A stretch of DNA of 64,000 nt from Oscillatoriales cyanobacterium (lineage in GTDB: Bacteria > Cyanobacteriota > Cyanobacteriia > Cyanobacteriales > Microcoleaceae), in assembly GCA_004293365.1 (NCBI GenBank), contig RDYN01000046.1, forward strand, positions 62,001 through 126,000, read 5' to 3'. Shown piece by piece: positions 28,090-36,193 of the stretch. The notes below the pieces were generated by a model. It was not told where the DNA came from and made no database searches. It saw only the letters and a list, made by a program, of their open reading frames with translations. Within the stretch, counting starts at the first letter, position 1, and every line of letters begins with the position of its first letter. The translations under genes were made by a program, and so were the position numbers.

Positions 28090-30900
28090 TTAAAGCGTTT
28101 CATACACTTTCAGCACTTCATCCCCGTAGTGGTTAATCACCTTAACCGCAATCTTTCCCGGTTTACCATTCTTGCCTTTAGGGGGATCGAAGGGACGGCT
28201 AGTAGTAGAATACATCTGACTCCAAGCATCTTCATCAATTTCTGCTTTCAGCGCCCGTTTTAATTTTTCATAAGGTTGGTTAGCACCTGTAAAATAGGCA
28301 TGACGCACAAAAAAGCTTTCCTCATTGTAGTCGGTGTCAATAAACCAACAAGCAATATCATCAGGCGAACTGCTGCGAATCTCCCCGGTAGTCGGATCGT
28401 AAATATCCAAGCCTTTTAAGGTGACTACTAGCTGACCATTTTGGCGTTTTAACTCAATATCTGGTTCGCCAAATACCATAAATAAATTACCAGCCCCTGT
28501 TTTCTTGAGCAGTTCATCACCCAGTAACAAATCAGGATTCATGCGAGTGATTAAAACTTGCAATTTGCCATAGCGTTTTGCTTCTTCATTAACATTAGGT
28601 TCAAAGGCAAAACCGCAGACAATTAATACATCATTCCCCAAACCTTTTACAGCTTCTTTAGCAGCTTCTTTGATATCATCAACGCTGACAGTGCCGTATT
28701 CTGGCCCGATGTGAACTGCTACCCGCTTGATGGTTTCATCGCTTTCTGCGTACTCGCCTACAGCATGAATGTAAGTACCCGCATGAGATTCTAAATATTC
28801 TAAATTTTCAAATTTGAGGCGTTGATTTTTTAAAGTGTTTTGGATTCCGGCTTTTTTCAGGTTGTCAATAATTCTGACTTCAAATTGATCTGATGCTTGG
28901 GTAACGCCTTCCTGTTCTGAAGCTGGGTATGCTTCATCGGTAGCAAGAATCCGGTGAGGTGAAAGACTTTCGACGGTAAACGGGCCAGTTATCCGAATGC
29001 GTTTATTGTTTTCATAAGGTTGGTCATAGAGTAGTTCGGTATCCGCATTGCGCGCAATAGATTCATCGATTTCTTTCTGCCGTTGTTGCCTGAGTTGCCA
29101 CCATTTAGCTATTAATTCTTTAGCTTCATCTGACCATTTGGCATCTGCTTCTCTGGGAATTTCCCATTCTTCCCAGGACTTTTTGAGCAACTGGTTTAAT
29201 TTAGTGCGAATGGGTTCTAGTTGTAACTGCCATTTTTCATGGATAGTATCAATTTCTGGATTATTTGCGATCGCTCCTAATGTAACATGAGGAACGCGCT
29301 TGTAAACAAAACCTTTTTTGATTTCGTTTTCTGTCTTAGGCTGTGTTGATGGTAGTTGTTTAGTGATTTCCGCTTCTTTTTGGATGCCTTCAGGGGAATC
29401 TGCTAGTAGGTAATAGGGATATTTTGCAGACATTAATCGAGTTCTAGCTAATGCTAAGGCGACGCGGCTAGTGTCAATCGTAATCCAACGTCTTCCCCAT
29501 TGTTCAGCAACGTAGGCTGTCGTAGCACTGCCCATTGTTGGATCTAATACTAAATCACCTGGATCGGTAGCCATTAGGAGACAACGTTGGATAACTTTAA
29601 TATTGGTTTGAACAACATACCATTTCCCCTCCTTAGTACCTGCAACTGATGTATCTCCCCACATATTGTTTAGCTCAAGAACAGAGAAATCGTCTAAATA
29701 CCTCACATACGCCAAGCTATTTTCACGACCAAACAAACGATTAGATTCCTTTAATCTCTCCATACCGTCAGGCCAATTTGCTTTCCAATGATTGCCCTGA
29801 CGGGGATAATAAACTCTACCTTCAAATGAAAAAGGTTGTGGTTGAGGGGGAGGATACTGGCTAGTGGTATTGTCTAGTCGGAATATTTTTGCGCTATCAG
29901 GCATAGAGTATTCTCCTTCCTTTTCACCCTGTTTCATAAGCCTGCGCCAACCATCTGAAAGTTCTAAATATCTATAATCACCACTTTTTAATGTTGTACT
30001 TGATTTCTGAATATACAGCGGATTATACTTAAGCTGTTCTCTATTTTTAGCATACCAAATTATGTAGTCACCTATTCTACTCAAAGCTGAAGTCTCAAAA
30101 CCTCCAGTTGTTGCATAAAAAATCGTGCTAATAAAGTTTTCACTTTCAAAAACTTCATCCATCAAACATCTAACCAAATGAACATTCTCATCACTAATCT
30201 GCACAAAAATACTACCTGTTTCAGTCAATAACTCTCGCGCTACAACCAACCTATCCCTTAAATAACTCAAATAAGAATGAATCCCTAACTCCCAAGTATC
30301 CCGAAACGCTTTCACCTGTTCCGGTTGCCTAGTCACCTCTTCAGCCTTCCCATCTTTAACATCTCGCTTCCGAGTCGAAACCTGCCAATTAGAACCAAAC
30401 TTAATCCCATAGGGCGGGTCAAGATAAATCATCTGCACTTTACCCTTTAATCCCTCCTTCTCCGCCAAGGAATTCATCACCAACAGCGAATCACCGAGAA
30501 TCATGCGGTTAGCCCACTTCACCCCATCCTTATGCTGATAAAAGTCAATTAATTGGTCAAACTCTAACCCATTAAAATCACTAAATAAACTTAATTGTTC
30601 CGCTGGCTGTTCTTTCTTAACCTGCTTCTTAAAATCCTCAATAATTGCATGGGGGTGTATTTTCTCCTGAATATAAATCGGAACAGCCGGAACCTCTAAA
30701 TCCTGACTGTCCTGTTCGTCTTTCCCCTGCCACACCAACTGCGGATCTAAAGATGGATCGCGGGGATAGAGAACTTTTTGAGGTTTTTTCTCGTCGTCAG
30801 CCATAAAATCACGCAACTCTTCAGTAGGAATATTAGCCCGTTTATCCTGATGTTTCACACTATCAATAGGTGTAGATTTGTCATTTTTTTTCCTAGGCAT
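28090..30900 (-). CDS. site-specific DNA methyltransferase, type III Mod-like (beta class)
   Basis: 936-residue adenine or cytosine-N4 methyltransferase. The catalytic motif IV is DPPYGIKF at about residue 160, and the SAM-binding motif I is LDPTMGSATTAYVAEQW at about residue 455; this IV-before-I order is the beta class of type III Mod proteins. The specificity region lies between them. The last 350 residues are extra and contain a segment on dynamics of a predicted nucleotide-binding or effector fold (VCGFAFEPNVNEEAKRYGKLQVLITRMNPDLL) found in BPTD_3080-associated methylases. Its ATG overlaps the stop of the DUF5615 gene. It would protect host DNA from the upstream restriction helicase. Confidence 0.9.
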   Translation of the reverse strand: MPRKKNDKSTPIDSVKHQDKRANIPTEELRDFMADDEKKPQKVLYPRDPSLDPQLVWQGKDEQDSQDLEVPAVPIYIQEKIHPHAIIEDFKKQVKKEQPAEQLSLFSDFNGLEFDQLIDFYQHKDGVKWANRMILGDSLLVMNSLAEKEGLKGKVQMIYLDPPYGIKFGSNWQVSTRKRDVKDGKAEEVTRQPEQVKAFRDTWELGIHSYLSYLRDRLVVARELLTETGSIFVQISDENVHLVRCLMDEVFESENFISTIFYATTGGFETSALSRIGDYIIWYAKNREQLKYNPLYIQKSSTTLKSGDYRYLELSDGWRRLMKQGEKEGEYSMPDSAKIFRLDNTTSQYPPPQPQPFSFEGRVYYPRQGNHWKANWPDGMERLKESNRLFGRENSLAYVRYLDDFSVLELNNMWGDTSVAGTKEGKWYVVQTNIKVIQRCLLMATDPGDLVLDPTMGSATTAYVAEQWGRRWITIDTSRVALALARTRLMSAKYPYYLLADSPEGIQKEAEITKQLPSTQPKTENEIKKGFVYKRVPHVTLGAIANNPEIDTIHEKWQLQLEPIRTKLNQLLKKSWEEWEIPREADAKWSDEAKELIAKWWQLRQQRQKEIDESIARNADTELLYDQPYENNKRIRITGPFTVESLSPHRILATDEAYPASEQEGVTQASDQFEVRIIDNLKKAGIQNTLKNQRLKFENLEYLESHAGTYIHAVGEYAESDETIKRVAVHIGPEYGTVSVDDIKEAAKEAVKGLGNDVLIVCGFAFEPNVNEEAKRYGKLQVLITRMNPDLLLGDELLKKTGAGNLFMVFGEPDIELKRQNGQLVVTLKGLDIYDPTTGEIRSSSPDDIACWFIDTDYNEESFFVRHAYFTGANQPYEKLKRALKAEIDEDAWSQMYSTTSRPFDPPKGKNGKPGKIAVKVINHYGDEVLKVYETL

Positions 30901-31297
30901 TAGTTATTTCCTTATAGATAAATGTTTGAATTTTACAGCCTTTGACATTCTGCTTTTGTACTCGAAACAATCGAGATTTTAATTCACTGAAATCTAAAAT
31001 CAATTCATGAATTTTTAAGGCTTGTTGTTCATAATCAAAATCTCCTTGACATTCTTTACAGAGGATAATTCCACTGTGTTCTTTGACAAGCTTGTGTAGT
31101 TCAATAAAATCCTGCCTATTGAGCGTAATCACAGCCCGCTCTTGTTGATGGGCAAACTTGAGAACATCATCATCGGGAATTCCTTGATTAGCCTGTTTTG
31201 CGTCATAGGATGTCAACACATCATGTCCGAGATAACGAAGTTTGTTGACGATATCTAGGGGGAAATTTTCGTTAGAGTAAAGCCTAGCTATCTTCAT
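30893..31297 (-). CDS. DUF5615 PIN-like toxin
   Basis: About 134 residues. MKIARLYSNENFPLDIVNKLRYLGHDVLTSYD and VITLNRQDFIELHK match the DUF5615 (Mut7-C/PIN-like) family, with the conserved Asn-Glu and Asp of the PIN-like active site. Family members normally pair with a DUF433 antitoxin. Here the DUF433 domain is the C-terminus of the preceding restriction gene. The start (31297 or 31300; in-frame ATG also at 31318) lies inside the 3' end of that gene, and the stop overlaps the methylase start, so all three are translationally coupled. Confidence 0.85.
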   Translation of the reverse strand: MKIARLYSNENFPLDIVNKLRYLGHDVLTSYDAKQANQGIPDDDVLKFAHQQERAVITLNRQDFIELHKLVKEHSGIILCKECQGDFDYEQQALKIHELILDFSELKSRLFRVQKQNVKGCKIQTFIYKEITNA

Positions 31298-34200
31298 CAT
31301 CGTCATCCTGGGCAGCAATTACTCGATCGATTTCTGTTTGATGCTCTTCGTAGTATGACGAAGCTAATCTTAAATCTGCGGGAGTTAACCCCGGATAATT
31401 CCTCAGTATTTCCTCATCGGATGCCCCCAGCTTGTAAAAAGAAATAATTGTCCAGACAGGAATGCGTGTATTGCGTATCCTAGCGTTACCTCCACAAACA
31501 CCAGGGGTTTTTTGAATTGTACTAATATTCGTATCCGTTTGTGCTGTCTGCTGAGACAAATACATCCGAATAGATTTTTCGGCATTCCAAGGATCGGATA
31601 TTTCTAAGAAATCCCAACGCCCTAATCCCCCGTGATTTTTTACTGCTGGTATCCAAAGAGTTCTAGCCGCAGCCACCTTAGCTGCTTTGTCCTTTCTCGC
31701 TTCCCCCGATACTTCCAAAATTAAATTCAGTAGTTCTTTTTGCCCATCATTAATTCGCACAATAAAGTCAGGCAAATAATTTCTCTGTTCCCCATTGAGA
31801 GTATAGGGAATAGTAAAGCCTAAATTGTGATTTTTTACATAAGATACAACCTCATTCATTTGTTCTAAGGATTGCAGCATTTTGTTTTCCCAATTACTAT
31901 CCATAACTGCATGGGAAACATGACATTTATGAGGATCTGTCCTATAAACCGCACGGGCGGTGTCAAAATCTACATAGCGAGTCGAACCAAAAGTATCATA
32001 GGGGCGGAGAATAGGTTTTAAATACTTCCGCAATTCTCCTTCCACAATGGCATGATAAATCCTGTCTGTCGCATCGTGGGCAAACTCAGTCAGCATTAAC
32101 AACTGAGGATAGGTATTGTCTTTGTAACGGACACATTCTTTGAGCCACTGTTTAGTTATTTGCAAAACTTGGGGAAATAACCAAGCTTGTACATCCGCAT
32201 CAAAAAAATGTATTGTAGTTTTTTCGGGTTTCTGATTTCCATCCCATCGGAAATACTTTTCTAAAGTTAGTTTTGCCAACAAAAAAGCGACTTCCTGTTC
32301 TCTGTGGGATTTCAATTGATCCAATGTATGAATACTGGATTGACCAACAATGGGAGCATTGACTGTAAGAGTAGGCAAATCAGCCGTAGAGATAACATAT
32401 TGACAAACATCTGTAAAATTAGCTGTTAATTTTCCCCTACTAATGTCATAGCGATAACCCGTCAATCGAGGAAAAGTAATTTCAGATTCATTTCGTTCTG
32501 GCAAAGCTCGAACGCGGGTAGGGAGTGCTCCCCGCTTGGGCGTTTTATTAGAACCGGCACAGGGGATAAAAGCAAAGGGAATACCGTAAACTTCGGCATA
32601 TTCGGGTTCATACATTCCCTCTTTATTCACTGCATAGTTAATCCGTCGCAGTCCCCGTCCCACAACTTGTTCGCACAACAACTGAGTGCCAAAAGCTCTT
32701 AATCCCAAAATGTGAGTGACTGTGCTCGCATCCCATCCTTCAGTCAACATAGAAACCGAGACTACACAGCGAATATTTTCCCCCAGTTTTCCGGGTTTAC
32801 CAACAGTATTTAATACTTCCCGCAGTAACTCTTCAGGTGTGACTTTTTCGGGATCTTTACCTGGATATCTCTCTCGATATTCAGCTTTGAATTCTTCAAT
32901 TTCCTGTGCAGCAATTTTCTTAAATTCAGCACTCATCGCCTCGCCTGATTCTAGTTGTTCGCTGTCTACCAGAATCGTGTTAGGTCTAGCTGTCCAGTTT
33001 TCGTTTTGGACATTACTAAATAATGGTAGTTTACCTGGAGCTAAAACAAATCGACCATCAGGATATTTTTTGCCAGTATCCCAGCCAGCAATATAGTCAT
33101 AAACTAATTTAGAGACATTGGTATTATTACAAACAACGATAAATACAGGCGGTGTTTGTCCTCTGTCAGTAGCTTCTGTGTCCTGTTCCCATAATTCAAA
33201 AGCTTTTTTGTAGTTACTATAGAGACTTTCTAAGGCTCCCTCTAACTCTTTAGGAAGTTTTGGTTCGGGGGATGATTTACTTTCATCCTGGGTACTGCGT
33301 CCTTTCTTGGGGAGTTGGTCGCGAATTAAGGGCCAAATGCTGCGATAAGCAGGTAATTCCCCTTTCATATTGTCGTCAGAAACGGGGACGCGGGGAATTT
33401 TGACAATGCCTGATTCGATCGCATCAATCAACGAAAAGTCAGAAACTACCCAAGGAAATAGATTGCCTTCTTGATAGCCAGAACCTTTTAAAAAGAACGG
33501 TGTAGCTGACAAGTCATAAACAACTTTGACTCCAATTTTTGACTTTACAGCTTCAATCCCAGAAATCCAAAGTTGTGCCTGATCGTTGCGTTTTTCTGCT
33601 TCTTTCCGGTCATCTCCTTTGAGCTTGGCATCATCATCACCAACGCGACGACGGTAACAGTGGTGAGCTTCATCATTAATTACAATAATATTTTTCTTAT
33701 TGCCCAAACCTTTGCAAACTCGCCTTACCATTTGGTCTGGGGTTTCAGTGAAAGCACTTTTTTGTCCTTGGGCGAGAATGTCTTTGGTTAAGCGGGCTGC
33801 TGAATTAAGTTCTCGCAGTCTAAATGCGTGATAGTTGGTAATAACTATTTTAGCTTTTTCTAATTCTGGGATGAATTCTGGTGGAACTAAGTCAAGTTTT
33901 TTGTAGTAATTTTCAGCATCATTAGGTTGGAGTACCCGCAGGCGATCGCGTACAGTAATCCCCGGCGTTACTACTAAGAAAGCATCGCTAAATTTATTAT
34001 TCTGAGGATTGGCAGATTTATTAAGAGTATGCCACGCCATCAGCATTGACATGACTACTGTTTTACCGCTCCCTGTAGCCATCTTACAAGCCATGCGGAA
34101 CAGCAGCGGGTTCGCATCTTCATTGAATTGTCGGAGTTGATTTTCAATCCAGTTGTCGCCGCACTTTTTCGCAACTTCGGTGATATAGATAACTGTCTCT

Positions 34201-34568
34201 AAAGCTTCTATTTGGCAAAAATATAATTTACGTTCGCGATCGGGATTAGTCCAATATGCCAACAGTTTTTTAGTAGTAGGAGTGACGTAGAGATAGCCGC
34301 CACGTCTCCACAAGCTAACGCGATCGCGCACTTGGTTGATAAACTTGTTTTCTGCTACCCTGTCTTGTGTCCATTCACCAAGATTTAGCTCTAGTTGCTG
34401 GAACTGCTTGCTTTTCTTTTTCGGTTGGGCGATCGGGATAAAATAATGGCTGACACGACGCTCTTCGAGAATTTCATCGGTAATACCATCATCGTCAAAG
34501 CGAAAGTGGCACTTGGGTTCCAAGAAAGCAGAGTTAATAATAGGATTTTCAATGACAACTTGATTCAT
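31284..34568 (-). CDS. BPTD_3080-type restriction helicase with C-terminal DUF433 domain
   Basis: 1094-residue DEAD/DEAH-type Res protein that translocates along and cleaves unmodified DNA. Walker A is KMATGSGKTVVMS (about residue 160), motif II VINDEAHHCYRR (about 297), motif VI QVVGRGLRRINY (about 635). A PD-(D/E)xK-like nuclease block YLPDFIVRINDG ... LILEVSGEARKDKAAKV lies at about 925-965. From about residue 1017 the protein continues into a complete DUF433 unit (TPGVCGGNARIRNTRIPVWT ... ILRNYPGLTPADLRLASSYY), normally a free antitoxin-like protein. The partner DUF5615 gene follows, then the methylase. I know of no standard type III system with this fusion. Confidence 0.9.
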   Translation of the reverse strand: MNQVVIENPIINSAFLEPKCHFRFDDDGITDEILEERRVSHYFIPIAQPKKKSKQFQQLELNLGEWTQDRVAENKFINQVRDRVSLWRRGGYLYVTPTTKKLLAYWTNPDRERKLYFCQIEALETVIYITEVAKKCGDNWIENQLRQFNEDANPLLFRMACKMATGSGKTVVMSMLMAWHTLNKSANPQNNKFSDAFLVVTPGITVRDRLRVLQPNDAENYYKKLDLVPPEFIPELEKAKIVITNYHAFRLRELNSAARLTKDILAQGQKSAFTETPDQMVRRVCKGLGNKKNIIVINDEAHHCYRRRVGDDDAKLKGDDRKEAEKRNDQAQLWISGIEAVKSKIGVKVVYDLSATPFFLKGSGYQEGNLFPWVVSDFSLIDAIESGIVKIPRVPVSDDNMKGELPAYRSIWPLIRDQLPKKGRSTQDESKSSPEPKLPKELEGALESLYSNYKKAFELWEQDTEATDRGQTPPVFIVVCNNTNVSKLVYDYIAGWDTGKKYPDGRFVLAPGKLPLFSNVQNENWTARPNTILVDSEQLESGEAMSAEFKKIAAQEIEEFKAEYRERYPGKDPEKVTPEELLREVLNTVGKPGKLGENIRCVVSVSMLTEGWDASTVTHILGLRAFGTQLLCEQVVGRGLRRINYAVNKEGMYEPEYAEVYGIPFAFIPCAGSNKTPKRGALPTRVRALPERNESEITFPRLTGYRYDISRGKLTANFTDVCQYVISTADLPTLTVNAPIVGQSSIHTLDQLKSHREQEVAFLLAKLTLEKYFRWDGNQKPEKTTIHFFDADVQAWLFPQVLQITKQWLKECVRYKDNTYPQLLMLTEFAHDATDRIYHAIVEGELRKYLKPILRPYDTFGSTRYVDFDTARAVYRTDPHKCHVSHAVMDSNWENKMLQSLEQMNEVVSYVKNHNLGFTIPYTLNGEQRNYLPDFIVRINDGQKELLNLILEVSGEARKDKAAKVAAARTLWIPAVKNHGGLGRWDFLEISDPWNAEKSIRMYLSQQTAQTDTNISTIQKTPGVCGGNARIRNTRIPVWTIISFYKLGASDEEILRNYPGLTPADLRLASSYYEEHQTEIDRVIAAQDDDDEDS

Positions 34569-35041
34569 CTATTTCCTGATACTTGTTATATGGACAGAGC
34601 GATCGCCAATGATACAGAATTCCTTATTCCCTAACCAATTGTCCCAAGGTCAGAGCAAATTCCCTCCAAATAGACTACCATCATAAATCCTCCTTTTATC
34701 TATATTTTAACTGAAAATAAGTTACTTATATTTATGTATCTACATAAAATATTATCTAAAATGATGGACTTCTGGAAATTGCTCATCTGCCCAAACCTCA
34801 TAAAACAGCGCTGACACCAGTCATGCACCCACAAAGCAGAAATCTTAAACCTGGGCCCACAATTGGGACATTCCCAACGTGCGTAGGTGAAATCTGCCGA
34901 AGGCATCGCACCTCCCAACCCCGCCAACTTCCCCAACCAGCGTCGGCGTTAACTCCTTCGCCTGTCGAAACCGCCCCAAAAGAGGACTGGCATTTTTGAC
35001 GACAAACCCGTTTGTAGTGAGGACTTTAGTCCTTCTTAAAT
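34569..35041. other. intergenic stretch with a Zn-ribbon-like remnant
   Basis: No intact gene is convincing. On the minus strand 34700-34936 is open and contains WECPNCGPRFK ... HDWCQRCFMRFGQ, two C-x2-C pairs that might be a decayed zinc-ribbon gene, but the upstream part is a translated dispersed repeat (TPTLVGEVGG in another frame). A GTAGTGAGGACTTTAGTCC element lies at 35013-35031. Confidence 0.35.
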
Positions 35042-36100
35042 TTAGTTCGGAGGGCGGGGGATGCGAAAACTTAGGGGGCTGAGGATTTGATTGAGGGCGC
35101 GCAATTGTTCGGCGGTGCCCAAACAAATGAGCGTATCTCCTCCTTCGATCGCAGTTTCTCCAGTTGGCCCGACAATCAAAGTCCCGCCAGCCCGTCGAAT
35201 TGCTAACACTAATGCCCCGGATTGCGATCGCAATTTGGCATTTCTCAAAGTTTGTCCGACGTAGACACAACTATTCGGATCTACCAGAAATTCTTCCATG
35301 TAAAAAGAACTTTCTGTGCCCGTCAATACGCCGTCTAAAAAATCCATAACTTGAGGGCGCAAAGCAGCAGCAGCCATGCGTTTTCCCCCCGTAATGTAGG
35401 GGGATACGACGGCATCGGCGCCGCCCCGCTGCAACTTCTTTACGGCTTCTTCTGTGGTGGCGCGGGCGATCGCCCGTACCTTCGGATTCAGAGTTTTCGC
35501 CGACAGCACAGTGTACAAATTCTCAGCATCCGACGGCAAAGCTGCTACTATACAAATTGCGCGATCGATCCCCACATTCAACAAAATTTCATCGAGTGTC
35601 GCGTCTCCCTGCACCGCCGTGTACCCCAACGCCAAAGCAGCCTGCACCGACTGTAGCGCCGAATCTACCACCACAAAAGGAATACTTTCAGCCTCAAATT
35701 CCAAAGCAATCTGTCGCCCAGTACGCCCAAAACCGCAGAGAATGTAATGTTCGATCAAAGAATCCACCAAACGCCGCTGCTGCCTAATTCTTGCTCCTTC
35801 TTGAAAATATCCTTGAATCAGCGCTTCTGTAAAGCGGTTGACGATATAACCAATCACCATCACGCCCATCAAAATCAGGCACATGGTAAACATTCGCCCG
35901 CGTTTTCCGAGGGGGTGAATTTCACCGTAGCCGACAGTTGCTAAAGTAAATACAGTCATGTAAGCGGCATCGAGCAAAGGCCATTTTTCCACCAGCCAAT
36001 ACCAAAGAGTACCCGTGCAGAAAATGCCGCCAAGGGCGATGATGCCGCCCGTTAACTGTTTTTGCAGGCGCTCGTACTTTTGCTCTAGAGTTGAATACAC
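35042..36100 (-). CDS. potassium channel with RCK (TrkA-N/TrkA-C) domain
   Basis: 352 residues. Two transmembrane helices (about 18-36 and 71-89) flank a pore helix and the K+ selectivity filter TVGYGE. The cytosolic RCK domain follows: ILCGFGRTGRQIALEFE is the TrkA-N Rossmann glycine motif, and VVVDSALQ the nucleotide-binding strand end. A TrkA-C domain (QTLRNAKLRSQSGALVLAI ... GDTLICLGTAEQ) closes the protein. This is the GsuK/KtrA-gated bacterial channel layout. It is a single gene, 90 bp downstream of the STAND gene on the same strand. Confidence 0.92.
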   Translation of the reverse strand: MYSTLEQKYERLQKQLTGGIIALGGIFCTGTLWYWLVEKWPLLDAAYMTVFTLATVGYGEIHPLGKRGRMFTMCLILMGVMVIGYIVNRFTEALIQGYFQEGARIRQQRRLVDSLIEHYILCGFGRTGRQIALEFEAESIPFVVVDSALQSVQAALALGYTAVQGDATLDEILLNVGIDRAICIVAALPSDAENLYTVLSAKTLNPKVRAIARATTEEAVKKLQRGGADAVVSPYITGGKRMAAAALRPQVMDFLDGVLTGTESSFYMEEFLVDPNSCVYVGQTLRNAKLRSQSGALVLAIRRAGGTLIVGPTGETAIEGGDTLICLGTAEQLRALNQILSPLSFRIPRPPN

Positions 36101-36193
36101 CGATCGCCCTGACCTATGATTTATTAGCTGCTACTCAATTTAAGCATATCAAGACTTGCGCAAAAACCCGATTCATAAGAGTAAACCTAAAAT

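Noticed and set aside
34845-35270. Minus-strand frame overlapping the K+ channel gene end
   Set aside because: Overlaps a strongly supported gene and translates the TPTLVGEVGG dispersed repeat.
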